Origin: a virus
Direction: 5' to 3' (one strand)
Virus record (IMG/VR): IMGVR_UViG_3300028800_000042
Coordinates: 1 to 38,379 of that record
Length of the DNA: 38,379 nucleotides
Shown here: in pieces, positions 6,494-13,178 of the stretch
Layout of the letters: each line of letters opens with the position of its first letter
Position numbering within the stretch: position 1 is the first letter of the stretch
Program-made: the position numbers and the translations under genes
The notes under the pieces: model-generated
Database searches by the model: none
What the model saw: only the letters and a program-made list of their open reading frames with translations
Told to the model about the DNA's origin: nothing

Positions 6494-6603
6494 GGACGTA
6501 ATAATAATATATTTAAATGATTTTTGTTATAACTATGTAAGGTTTTTTTATGTATAAGTAACTTATTTGGTTGAAAGTCATAGATTTAGAGAAAGTACAA
6601 ACT
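6494..6603. other. AT-rich stretch (possible unwinding region)
   Basis: About 110 bases dominated by A and T, including ATAATAATAATATATTTAAA-like sequence. No gene is seen. It lies next to the phased repeats and DnaA boxes and could be the duplex-unwinding part of an origin. Confidence 0.4.
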
Positions 6604-6709
6604 GTGGACAAACTGAGGACAACCAGAGGACAAATTTAGGACAGAAAAGTTATCCACATGCTTTCAATGTCCTATTCACAATCTTATTAACGTTTTTTGT
6701 GGATAACTT
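6604..6709. other. Candidate replication origin: 11-bp iterons plus DnaA boxes
   Basis: Four GGACA-containing units of exactly 11 bp follow each other at 6604, 6615, 6626 and 6637 (GTGGACAAACT, GAGGACAACCA, GAGGACAAATT, TAGGACAGAAA). They are followed by a perfect DnaA box TTATCCACA at 6650-6658 and a near box CTATTCACA at 6672-6680. An inverted perfect box TGTGGATAA lies at 6698-6706. The outer boxes are part of a 12-bp inverted repeat, AAGTTATCCACA/TGTGGATAACTT. Phased iterons with DnaA boxes and a flanking AT-rich tract are typical of theta origins. No initiator gene lies beside it, so a regulatory role for portal transcription remains possible. Confidence 0.55.
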
Positions 6710-6740
6710 AAGTGTTAAGATAGATTAAATTATTGTCATA

Positions 6741-6754
6741 CATGGATGTATGCT
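6741..6754 (+). promoter_or_regulatory. CATGGATG leader motif before portal
   Basis: ACATGGATGT at 6740-6749 lies just before the preferred portal ATG (6755). The same ten bases precede the tail-fibre gene (24447-24456), and CATGGATG precedes the VRR-NUC gene (35333-35340). Each of these genes begins after an intergenic gap. GGAT may serve as a weak ribosome-binding site. Confidence 0.35.
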
Positions 6755-8863
6755 ATGCCGAAGCTGGACTTAAATGTCACAAGGAAGATCCGCGAGCGAA
6801 TAAAAAAGTGGGATGATGACTGGCGGTTCAATAAAGACCAGTACCATGAATTTACTAGCTTTGTTATGGGCAGCCAATGGACTGAAGACGAGTCTAAGCT
6901 TTTTATTGATTACAAGAAAATACCCCTTTCGATGAACAAACTAGCGCCTTTGATGAACCATCTTATTGGTGAGCAAAGAATGCGCACTACCAATCTGCAA
7001 GTCTGCCCCAGTGATAACGTCCCCGCAATGACCGCGCAAGTCCGCGAAGCCTTGGTTAAAGAGATTTGCCTGAATAGCGACTCTAAGCGCGTGGGCAGCC
7101 GTGCCTTTGCTCAGGCTGGCATTGGCGGCTTTGGTGCCTTTTTCTTAGATACGGAATATGAAAATGACCGCTCGTTTAACCAAGTGATTGTTTTTAGGGA
7201 AACGAAAGACCCGACGTACTGCTACTGGGACGTATCAGCCATGACGCCATGCAAGACAGATGGCATGTACTGTGGCGAGCGCATTAGGATGTCCAGAAAG
7301 ATGTTCGCGGGCATCTATGGTGATGAAATTGAAAAGTCTATCGGTTCCGATGCAAATTACGATGAAGGCTCTGCGACGGGTTGGATTTTCTCTAACGACA
7401 AAGAAATCACGCTGATTAAAGATTATGAGCGCGTTTACGATACTGAAACACTGTATCAATTATCCTCTGGCCGGATTGTCACGGAGAAGCAGAAAAAAGA
7501 ATTAGAAACAATCGAGATAGATGGGAAAAAATATCTCATTGATGACGGCTATATAGTCACGGTTGAAAATGAGCGTGATGTTCCGAAGTATAAAATCATA
7601 CACAGGAAAATAGCTGGCGATTACGTCCTGGAAGAAGTCGAGTTCCCATCTGAGCAACTGCCAGGGATTTTCGTTGATCAAGATTCCTACTATGACAAAT
7701 CAGGAAAGCAAATATGTCGACCGTTTATAAAAGACGCAAGAGATGCCCAGCGATATATCAATTACCTAGCTACACAGTCAGCTTACTTAATGCGAGTGTC
7801 GAGATACGATCAATTCCTTGTAAGCAAGGCGAACGTAAAATCGCCAGATACGCAGCTCATTTGGCGCGATCCTGCTACAGCGCAAGGCGGCCTTGTATAT
7901 GACGAATCACCCAATGGCAATAAGCCAGAGCAATTGCGACCTCCAGAGTTGTCACAGTCTTTAATAACGCAGTATCAGCGAGCATTATCCGACATCGAAA
8001 GTTGTACAGGCATGTATGGTACACAGATCGGCGATCAAGGTAACGAAAATTCGGGTAAGGCGATTGACGCTCGCGTGAAACGTGGGAACAAAAACACTTA
8101 CATTCCATTTGATAGTATTGATCGCGCGTTTGCCTGTGCGGGTACGGTCATAGATGAAATGATTCCGCGGGTTTACGATGCGGAAAGGGAAATTAGCATA
8201 AATATGCCTGATCGCGGCAATACTTCTATTGTGATTAACAAGCAAGTCGACGCTTACGGTTCTAATATCGAAAATGATATGACGCAAGGGCATTACACTA
8301 TTCGATTAATGCCAGGGCCATCCTTTGAAGGGCAAAAAGAAGAGAATTTGGAATCAATTCAGACTGTTCTGCAAGCTGATCCAAGTTTATTCCGTATGGT
8401 GGCTGATCTTTACGTAGAAAACTTGCCGTTGGCTAACAATATAGAATTGCGAAATCGTTTAAGAACCTTAGTGCCGCCAGAAATTATTCAAGCTGGAAAG
8501 ACTGGCGAGCCAATTCCACCGAAACCGCAAGAACCGCCGCCAGAATTAATGTTAAAGATGCAGGAATTGCAGTTTAAACAGATGCAAGCGCAGCAAATGG
8601 CTCAAATAAAGATGAAAGAAATTGAACTGAAGGAGCAGCAATTGCAAATTCAAGCAATGAAAACAGGTGAAGATATCTCTATTGCCAGACAAAAACTGGA
8701 AACAGAGAAAATGCTCGCCGCAGCTGAATTGCAAGAGCAGGAATTGCGTTACGAAGGTGAAATGCAAAGATTATCAGCTGATATGCAAATATCTCATGCT
8801 GATAATTTGATTAAACTTTTAACCCATCAATCTAAACCAAAGCATAAGGAAAGTGCAGCATGA
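6755..8863 (+). CDS. Portal protein (P22 gp1-like)
   Basis: This 702-aa protein forms the dodecameric ring through which DNA enters and leaves the capsid. It resembles P22-type portals (725 aa) in length and layout. An N-terminal wing/clip region includes GEQRMRTTNLQV and the SGKAIDARVKRG stretch. A long glutamine- and glutamate-rich C-terminal helix begins near residue 600 and corresponds to the barrel of P22 gp1. I prefer the ATG at 6755 over that at 6746, because the latter begins inside the GGATG leader shared with the fibre gene. The stop overlaps the scaffold start. Unlike in P22, it is separated from terL by a 5-kb insertion. Confidence 0.93.
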   Translation: MPKLDLNVTRKIRERIKKWDDDWRFNKDQYHEFTSFVMGSQWTEDESKLFIDYKKIPLSMNKLAPLMNHLIGEQRMRTTNLQVCPSDNVPAMTAQVREALVKEICLNSDSKRVGSRAFAQAGIGGFGAFFLDTEYENDRSFNQVIVFRETKDPTYCYWDVSAMTPCKTDGMYCGERIRMSRKMFAGIYGDEIEKSIGSDANYDEGSATGWIFSNDKEITLIKDYERVYDTETLYQLSSGRIVTEKQKKELETIEIDGKKYLIDDGYIVTVENERDVPKYKIIHRKIAGDYVLEEVEFPSEQLPGIFVDQDSYYDKSGKQICRPFIKDARDAQRYINYLATQSAYLMRVSRYDQFLVSKANVKSPDTQLIWRDPATAQGGLVYDESPNGNKPEQLRPPELSQSLITQYQRALSDIESCTGMYGTQIGDQGNENSGKAIDARVKRGNKNTYIPFDSIDRAFACAGTVIDEMIPRVYDAEREISINMPDRGNTSIVINKQVDAYGSNIENDMTQGHYTIRLMPGPSFEGQKEENLESIQTVLQADPSLFRMVADLYVENLPLANNIELRNRLRTLVPPEIIQAGKTGEPIPPKPQEPPPELMLKMQELQFKQMQAQQMAQIKMKEIELKEQQLQIQAMKTGEDISIARQKLETEKMLAAAELQEQELRYEGEMQRLSADMQISHADNLIKLLTHQSKPKHKESAA

Positions 8864-9720
8864 CCGTAAAAAGTGCCGATAATTTAATTATTCAAGAGGA
8901 AGCAAAGAAACTTGGCCGTGAATTGCCCCCGTTGATACCAGAAAAGGCGATCGAAGCGCCAGTCGCGGAAGATCCTGTTGACCCCAAAGATCCTGCGCCG
9001 GAAGCAGAACCTGCGCAATTGCCATTAGCTGCGGAAAGCGAAGCGGAAGCTGAAGCGGAAGCAGAGGAAGACGGAGAAGATCCGTATGGTAATAAAGTTT
9101 CTCCGCCGAAAATGTATAGCGAAGAAGAAGTTCAGCGAATGATTCGCGAACGTTTAGCCCGTGGCAAACAAAATCCAGATCAGGCGCAAGTAGATGAAGC
9201 AGCTAGAGATTTTAAAGCTGATCCCGAAAGCGAGGAATCATGGGAAACACAGCTTGGTGATTTTGTTGAAAAGAAAATTGCTCAGATTGAGCATAAGAAA
9301 CAGCAAACAGTTTTTCAGGAAAAGGAAATTGCTACTCAAGCGCAGTTTGAAGAAAAATTCTCAACTGGCATGAGCAAATATAATGATTTTCAAAACGTTG
9401 TCAGTGGTAAGCCAATCACAGCTGGTATGATGATGGCGACCAGGACGATGGAAAACCCAGCGGCATTTATTTATGCCGCATGCAAGCAACAACCCGCTGA
9501 GGTGGAAAGAATAGCTAAAATTCAAGATCCTTATGCGCAGTGTGCAGAGATGGGTAGATTGGAAGAGAGAATGAAAAAGGCTAGAATTTTATCGAATGCA
9601 CCTAAGCCTGGAAAACGTGTTTCTGGGGATAGAACCGATAATATGCCGAAGCAGAGCATTGATCAATTGATTGCTGCGCACGCAAAAGATAAGATAATGA
9701 TAACTCGACCAGGAAAATAA
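8860..9720 (+). CDS. Scaffolding protein (P22 gp8-like)
   Basis: A 286-aa internal scaffold that guides procapsid assembly and then leaves. The N-terminal third is very acidic, with an alternating Glu-Ala run near residues 58-70. This is followed by DPYGNKVSPPKMYSEEEVQ, which resembles the D-x-YGN-x-V-x-x-x-x-x-Y-S/T-EEEV block of P22-like scaffolds. The C-terminus is helical and basic (IDQLIAAHAKDK), as expected for a coat-binding helix-turn-helix. The start ATG overlaps the portal stop by 4 bases. It is followed by small genes rather than directly by coat. Confidence 0.85.
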   Translation: MTVKSADNLIIQEEAKKLGRELPPLIPEKAIEAPVAEDPVDPKDPAPEAEPAQLPLAAESEAEAEAEAEEDGEDPYGNKVSPPKMYSEEEVQRMIRERLARGKQNPDQAQVDEAARDFKADPESEESWETQLGDFVEKKIAQIEHKKQQTVFQEKEIATQAQFEEKFSTGMSKYNDFQNVVSGKPITAGMMMATRTMENPAAFIYAACKQQPAEVERIAKIQDPYAQCAEMGRLEERMKKARILSNAPKPGKRVSGDRTDNMPKQSIDQLIAAHAKDKIMITRPGK

Positions 9721-9733
9721 AGGAGCGTTGAAA

Positions 9734-9904
9734 ATGCCAATACCAGGTGACAATGGGAAACCTCGCGAAGAGAGGCAGAAACAAAACGTTCTGATCAGAG
9801 ATGTTGCATTGACTGGTGCTGATGTACAGAAGGATATTAATCATTATTTTCCTTCTGAAAAAAATCCAGAGATTCATTTGGACGGAGCAATTTATAAACG
9901 ATGA
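9734..9904 (+). CDS. 56-aa microprotein ending in Tyr-Lys-Arg
   Basis: Starts MPIPGDNGKPREER and ends GAIYKR. AGGAGCG precedes the ATG at good distance, which strongly supports translation. The product is hydrophilic. It is the first of a row of small proteins between scaffold and coat. Function unknown. Confidence 0.6.
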   Translation: MPIPGDNGKPREERQKQNVLIRDVALTGADVQKDINHYFPSEKNPEIHLDGAIYKR

Positions 9905-10080
9905 GCGACGAGCATGAGCATAAAAATGCAATGCAATCTGGACATGTCGCAAGAGCGTTAGGCAAAGCGCGAGCGGTGGGGCGGCTAGGTAGAAGTCAGT
10001 CTTTTTCTCGCGCTCGGCCACCTGAAGAAAATGAATCACAGCCTGTTGAAAAGCAGGATAGAAATGATGGATATAGGTGA
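9901..10080 (+). CDS. 59-aa basic microprotein
   Basis: Starts MSDEHEHKNAMQSGHVARAL and ends RNDGYR. The centre is rich in arginine, glycine and alanine (KARAVGRLGRSQSF) and could bind nucleic acid. It overlaps the previous gene by 4 bases. Function unknown. Confidence 0.55.
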   Translation: MSDEHEHKNAMQSGHVARALGKARAVGRLGRSQSFSRARPPEENESQPVEKQDRNDGYR

Positions 10081-10083
10081 TCT

Positions 10084-10242
10084 ATGAGTGATAAATATAG
10101 CGAAGGAAAGCAAATGCCACGCGTTGTTTGGCCGAATGATATCATGCCAGATGTTAACCCATATTCTGAGATGTCACGCGAAGCGCAGGAAAATGTTGTG
10201 CGCAATGTTGACGGGAAAATAGGTCGCGATGAGAATCGTTAA
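10084..10242 (+). CDS. 52-aa microprotein
   Basis: Starts MSDKYSEGKQMPRVVWPNDI and ends GRDENR. It is hydrophilic with a proline-rich centre. It begins 3 bases after the previous stop, with AGG in the preceding gene end. Function unknown. Confidence 0.55.
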   Translation: MSDKYSEGKQMPRVVWPNDIMPDVNPYSEMSREAQENVVRNVDGKIGRDENR

Positions 10243-10384
10243 AACTAATCAGCAAATAGACAAGATTACAAAACGTAATCTTGAACGGCCTGCTCATTTG
10301 ACTAAATATGACTCAACTATTGATGAGCGCGATCGCGGTTATCAAGCAAGAAAGCCAGAACCCAGATTCAGTGAATACCGTTAA
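10229..10384 (+). CDS. 51-aa basic microprotein
   Basis: Starts MRIVKTNQQIDKITKRNLER and ends RFSEYR. It is strongly charged with no hydrophobic core visible. It overlaps the end of the previous gene by 14 bases in another frame, and its ATG is preceded by AGG in that gene. Function unknown. Confidence 0.5.
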   Translation: MRIVKTNQQIDKITKRNLERPAHLTKYDSTIDERDRGYQARKPEPRFSEYR

Positions 10385-10403
10385 CCCTAAAGGAGCAATA
10401 CCC

Positions 10404-10472
10404 ATGAAAGGAAAAAAAGAACCGATGAAGAAAAAAGATAATGATAAAGGCAAAAAGAAATGTCTAAGCTAA
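10404..10472 (+). CDS. 22-aa lysine-rich microprotein
   Basis: AGGAG sits 8 bases before an ATG that opens a 22-codon frame, more than half lysine (MKGKKEPMKKKDN...). The strong ribosome-binding site favours translation. It may be a DNA-condensing peptide or only a leader that delivers ribosomes to the next ATG, which overlaps its end. Confidence 0.45.
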   Translation: MKGKKEPMKKKDNDKGKKKCLS

Positions 10473-10672
10473 CCGCTGAAGAGCGAAAGAAAATCCCTAA
10501 AAAGGAATTTGGCTTGCCTGGCGAAGGAAAGTATCCTATGCCGGATAAGTCACATGCCGCTAATGCTAAAGCTAGGGCTTCTCAGATGGAAAAGAAAGGT
10601 AAACTTTCCGAATCATCTAAAGAGAAGATTGATGCTAAGGCAAATAGAGTTTTGGGGAATGGACGTGGTTAA
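10460..10672 (+). CDS. Conserved small phage protein (DUF6582-like)
   Basis: A 70-aa hydrophilic protein. It shows the pattern K-x-F-G-L-P-G-E-x-K-Y-P-M-P-D-K-S-H-A-x-N-A-K-A-R-A-S-Q, then K-x-x-I-x-x-K-A-x-R-V-L, seen in a small phage-associated family often found near capsid genes. The role of that family is unclear to me. The start lies inside the end of the lysine-rich peptide gene. Confidence 0.6.
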   Translation: MSKLTAEERKKIPKKEFGLPGEGKYPMPDKSHAANAKARASQMEKKGKLSESSKEKIDAKANRVLGNGRG

Positions 10673-10832
10673 GCCTAGCAAGAAAGAAATGTCTGCTCCA
10701 GAAAATGCTCAGTCAGGCGAGCCGAATTACATTGATAAATCGGCTCAATCGGTTGGACAACCCGCTTATGATACTGATTTAGCTGCCCCTGCATATAAAA
10801 CAATGAATCCTCGGTATTGGGAATATAGATAA
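10659..10832 (+). CDS. 57-aa microprotein ending in Glu-Tyr-Arg
   Basis: Starts MDVVKPSKKEMSAPENAQ and ends RYWEYR. It is a low-complexity, proline- and alanine-containing polar protein. It overlaps the preceding gene by 14 bases. Its end resembles that of the gene at 10229-10384 (FSEYR), hinting at a common binding motif or origin. Confidence 0.5.
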   Translation: MDVVKPSKKEMSAPENAQSGEPNYIDKSAQSVGQPAYDTDLAAPAYKTMNPRYWEYR

Positions 10833-10845
10833 ATAAGGCTTAATA

Positions 10846-11142
10846 ATGACAGAAAAAACAGGCCATTTTCTGGATGAAAAACAGAAACAAGCAAAATATG
10901 ATGTAATGACGAATTTAATGAATGCTTATTTTGATACGATAAAAGAAAATGAGCATCTCTTCAAAAACCCGCAACATTTAAGCGATCTAGCAACCTCTGT
11001 CCTGGTAATGTTTACTAGAGATGTTTTGACGCATTACATTCAAACTTTTAACTTGGAAGCCAATCGAAAAGAAGTGATTAAAGCTTTTTGCGAAACAGTT
11101 AAAGACCAAGTTAACGATAATATAAAGCGGAGTATGGTATGA
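10846..11142 (+). CDS. Helical hypothetical protein
   Basis: A 98-aa protein starting MTEKTGHFLDEKQKQAKYDV, predicted mainly alpha-helical, with a helical C-terminus KDQVNDNIKRSMV. No motif is recognised. Its end overlaps the next start by 4 bases. Confidence 0.65.
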   Translation: MTEKTGHFLDEKQKQAKYDVMTNLMNAYFDTIKENEHLFKNPQHLSDLATSVLVMFTRDVLTHYIQTFNLEANRKEVIKAFCETVKDQVNDNIKRSMV

Positions 11143-11759
11143 ACGGATGTAATTCAAGTGAAACGTTATCGACGTGTAAACATGGCAATCCTGTAAAGTT
11201 TGGAAGATGTTTGGAATGTAATCCTATGAATAAAATAAGTTTTACTTTGGATGATTTGAAGAAATTGTATGAAGAAGTAAAAATATTAATGAATAGAATT
11301 GAATCACTTCATGAATTTAAACTCAGACAATGTGATGAGAATAAAGAGAATTCTAAACTTATTCAGGCTCACGAAGAATATCTTAATAATATCCATAAAA
11401 TAGCTTTATGTGATCCAGAAAAAGTATTGGCTAATCAAAAAATATTAAATGAAAAAATAAATAATTTAGAGAAGTCAAGAGAAGCTCATTCAAAAAATCA
11501 TGGTGCTATTTTTGAAAGATTGGAACATTTAGAGAACCTATATAAATCATCTACTGAAATTGAATCTAATTTATTAAATAAAGTTAAAGAACTAGAAAGA
11601 TTTCAGGATATTACTCATGCTCAATATATGAATAAAAAACAACCTTATAAGTGTCCTGTTTGTGATGGTAAGGGAAGTCATAAAAAGGAAATAGAACCAA
11701 GAGTATTAGAGTTTGATATATGCATTCCATGTCAAGGTAAAGGAATCGTTTGGGGATGA
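11139..11759 (+). CDS. Coiled-coil protein flanked by two zinc knuckles
   Basis: A 206-aa protein in three parts. The N-terminal Cys/His cluster is CKHG...GRCLEC (residues about 13-28). A long charged helix with heptad spacing (about 35-160) follows. The C-terminal zinc ribbon is YKCPVCDGKG ... CIPCQGKGIVWG (about 170-206). The C-terminal part has the CxxCxGxG pattern of DnaJ-type zinc domains and is repeated almost intact in the next gene. It is probably an elongated dimeric protein; the role is unknown. Confidence 0.65.
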   Translation: MNGCNSSETLSTCKHGNPVKFGRCLECNPMNKISFTLDDLKKLYEEVKILMNRIESLHEFKLRQCDENKENSKLIQAHEEYLNNIHKIALCDPEKVLANQKILNEKINNLEKSREAHSKNHGAIFERLEHLENLYKSSTEIESNLLNKVKELERFQDITHAQYMNKKQPYKCPVCDGKGSHKKEIEPRVLEFDICIPCQGKGIVWG

Positions 11760-11763
11760 TTAG

Positions 11764-11982
11764 ATGGATCAAATAGGTGATATTTGTAGATGTCATTGTC
11801 ATTCTACTTTTCTTTCTCCTGAACCAGAGTGGGATTGTTATTGTAATTGTGGAACAGTAAATAAAAAACCAAGAAAATTTCCTCATAAATGTCCAATATG
11901 CGATGGTCAGGGTGGTTTTTATATAAGTGGAACAATGGATTCAAAGTGTGAATCATGTGAAAAAGGAATTGTCTGGGGATGA
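11764..11982 (+). CDS. Small two-knuckle zinc protein
   Basis: A 72-aa protein starting MDQIGDICRCHCHS. The N-terminal C-x-C-x-C and C-x-C repeats are followed by KCPICDGQGG and CESCEKGIVWG. The C-terminal half matches that of the preceding 206-aa protein, including the terminal G-I-V-W-G, which points to module duplication. Function unknown. Confidence 0.6.
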   Translation: MDQIGDICRCHCHSTFLSPEPEWDCYCNCGTVNKKPRKFPHKCPICDGQGGFYISGTMDSKCESCEKGIVWG

Positions 11983-12098
11983 GAGTAAAAAACAAGCCTA
12001 AATGTCCATTTTGTGAGTCTGGAAAGGTTAAGCATAATTTCTGCTCAAATATGTATAAGTGCTTAGAATGTTTAAAATTTTTTAAGGTGTATTATTAA
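11979..12098 (+). CDS. 39-aa zinc-ribbon microprotein
   Basis: Starts MRVKNKPKCPFCESGKVKHN and has a second Cys pair in KCLECLKFF, an 18-residue spacing typical of a zinc ribbon. It overlaps both neighbours (GATGAG start, TAATG stop), which supports co-translation. Function unknown. Confidence 0.55.
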   Translation: MRVKNKPKCPFCESGKVKHNFCSNMYKCLECLKFFKVYY

Positions 12099-12409
12099 TG
12101 TCAAGAATAGATGTTAAGACGCTTGTTTTAGCTTTTGAAAATAGAATCTCTGCATTAGATAAAAACCCTCCTGATATCGTCCCGCAAAGAACAATATCTT
12201 TAATGCTTGAAAATGTCTTGGAGGAAGAGATAAAAAATCATTTTATTTATCTTATTCAGAAGGATGTTAGAAAAGCCTTTAAGAATGAGTTTAGGAATTT
12301 AAGAACTAAATTGGTAGATGATATTTTGGCTAGTCTTTTATCAGATAGTCATTTTAAGGAAGCTGTTGAAGCTAAGATTAAAAAATCAATTGTGAGTAAT
12401 ATAGTATGA
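12098..12409 (+). CDS. Helical hypothetical protein
   Basis: A 103-aa charged, helical protein starting MSRIDVKTLVLAFENRI, with a basic C-terminus. The ATG shares a base with the previous stop and its own end overlaps the exonuclease start by 4 bases. Its placement and helical end recall the protein at 10846-11142, but sequence similarity is weak. Function unknown. Confidence 0.6.
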   Translation: MSRIDVKTLVLAFENRISALDKNPPDIVPQRTISLMLENVLEEEIKNHFIYLIQKDVRKAFKNEFRNLRTKLVDDILASLLSDSHFKEAVEAKIKKSIVSNIV

Positions 12410-13005
12410 TTGAAAATGTTTTGATTATAGATACGGAAACAACAGGATTGTTCCCAGCGAAAGGCGATCAGATAATTGAAGTTGCAGCCGTTCTTTACAA
12501 TGTAAGGTTGAAAACTATTCTGCAATGTTTTTCGACTTTATTGTTTTGTGAAACTAATCCTGCTGAAAAGATTAATCATATAAGCCCTGAGGCTACGCAA
12601 TCCAAATATGCTTTTGTGAATAGATTATGTAGTGAGGAAATTATAGATATTTGGGAAAATCCTGCTTCTCATACTACTATTGTGGTTGAAGATAAACCAA
12701 CTTTTAATTATTTATTAACTGAAATGGCCAATGTTGCACAAGCGTGTGTGGCACATAATGCTCAATTCGATAAAGGTTTTATTAAACAATTAAAATGTGG
12801 TGAACATCTTTTGAATATGAAATGGATTTGCACAAAAAGCAATTTCACATGGCCAGTACCTTTGACCCGTTTTCGTCTTGAAGATATTTGCACTGCAATG
12901 GGTGTTCCATATCTTCACGCGCATAGAGCTATGTCGGATTGTTTATTAATTGCTCAGTGTTTTAATAATGTGGATGATTTAGAAGGAGCAATAAATAGGT
13001 CTTAA
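12406..13005 (+). CDS. DnaQ-like 3'-5' exonuclease (DEDDh)
   Basis: A 199-aa exonuclease-fold protein. DTETTG at residues 9-14 supplies the first two acids (D9, E11). AHNAQFDKGF supplies D122, and HRAMSDC supplies H173 and D178. These are the four DEDDh metal-binding positions. About 40 extra residues lie between the first and second motif compared with minimal family members. It likely degrades single-stranded or mismatched 3' ends. Why it sits between scaffold and coat is unclear; co-transcription with late genes suggests use at packaging or in recombination rather than proofreading. Confidence 0.85.
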   Translation: MIENVLIIDTETTGLFPAKGDQIIEVAAVLYNVRLKTILQCFSTLLFCETNPAEKINHISPEATQSKYAFVNRLCSEEIIDIWENPASHTTIVVEDKPTFNYLLTEMANVAQACVAHNAQFDKGFIKQLKCGEHLLNMKWICTKSNFTWPVPLTRFRLEDICTAMGVPYLHAHRAMSDCLLIAQCFNNVDDLEGAINRS

Positions 13006-13112
13006 TTTGACCACTTGCATTTTAGTACAAAATAAGAGCATACTAAATTCAATTGATTGGTAGCGCCAGGGTTTCCATCAAGCCCAATTTTTAGCGCGTA
13101 ATCTGTCGTCCG

Positions 13113-13168
13113 CTCGACAATGTGAAAAATGGATAGCCTTAAATGGCTTATATTTAATCATTGTCGAG
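13113..13168 (+). promoter_or_regulatory. 10-bp inverted repeat in the coat-gene leader
   Basis: CTCGACAATG (13113-13122) and CATTGTCGAG (13159-13168) are perfect inverted repeats 36 bases apart. An inner AGCC/GGCT hairpin lies between them. The right arm includes the GAG of the ribosome-binding site GAGGG (13166-13170) that serves the coat ATG at 13179. As RNA it could mask the site or stabilise the message; as DNA it could be an operator. Confidence 0.6.
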
Positions 13169-13178
13169 GGATTCGACC

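Noticed and set aside
13161-13178. In-frame TTG as an upstream start of the coat protein
   Set aside because: It lies inside the inverted repeat and before the GAGGG site; the ATG at 13179 has correct spacing and matches the family N-terminus.
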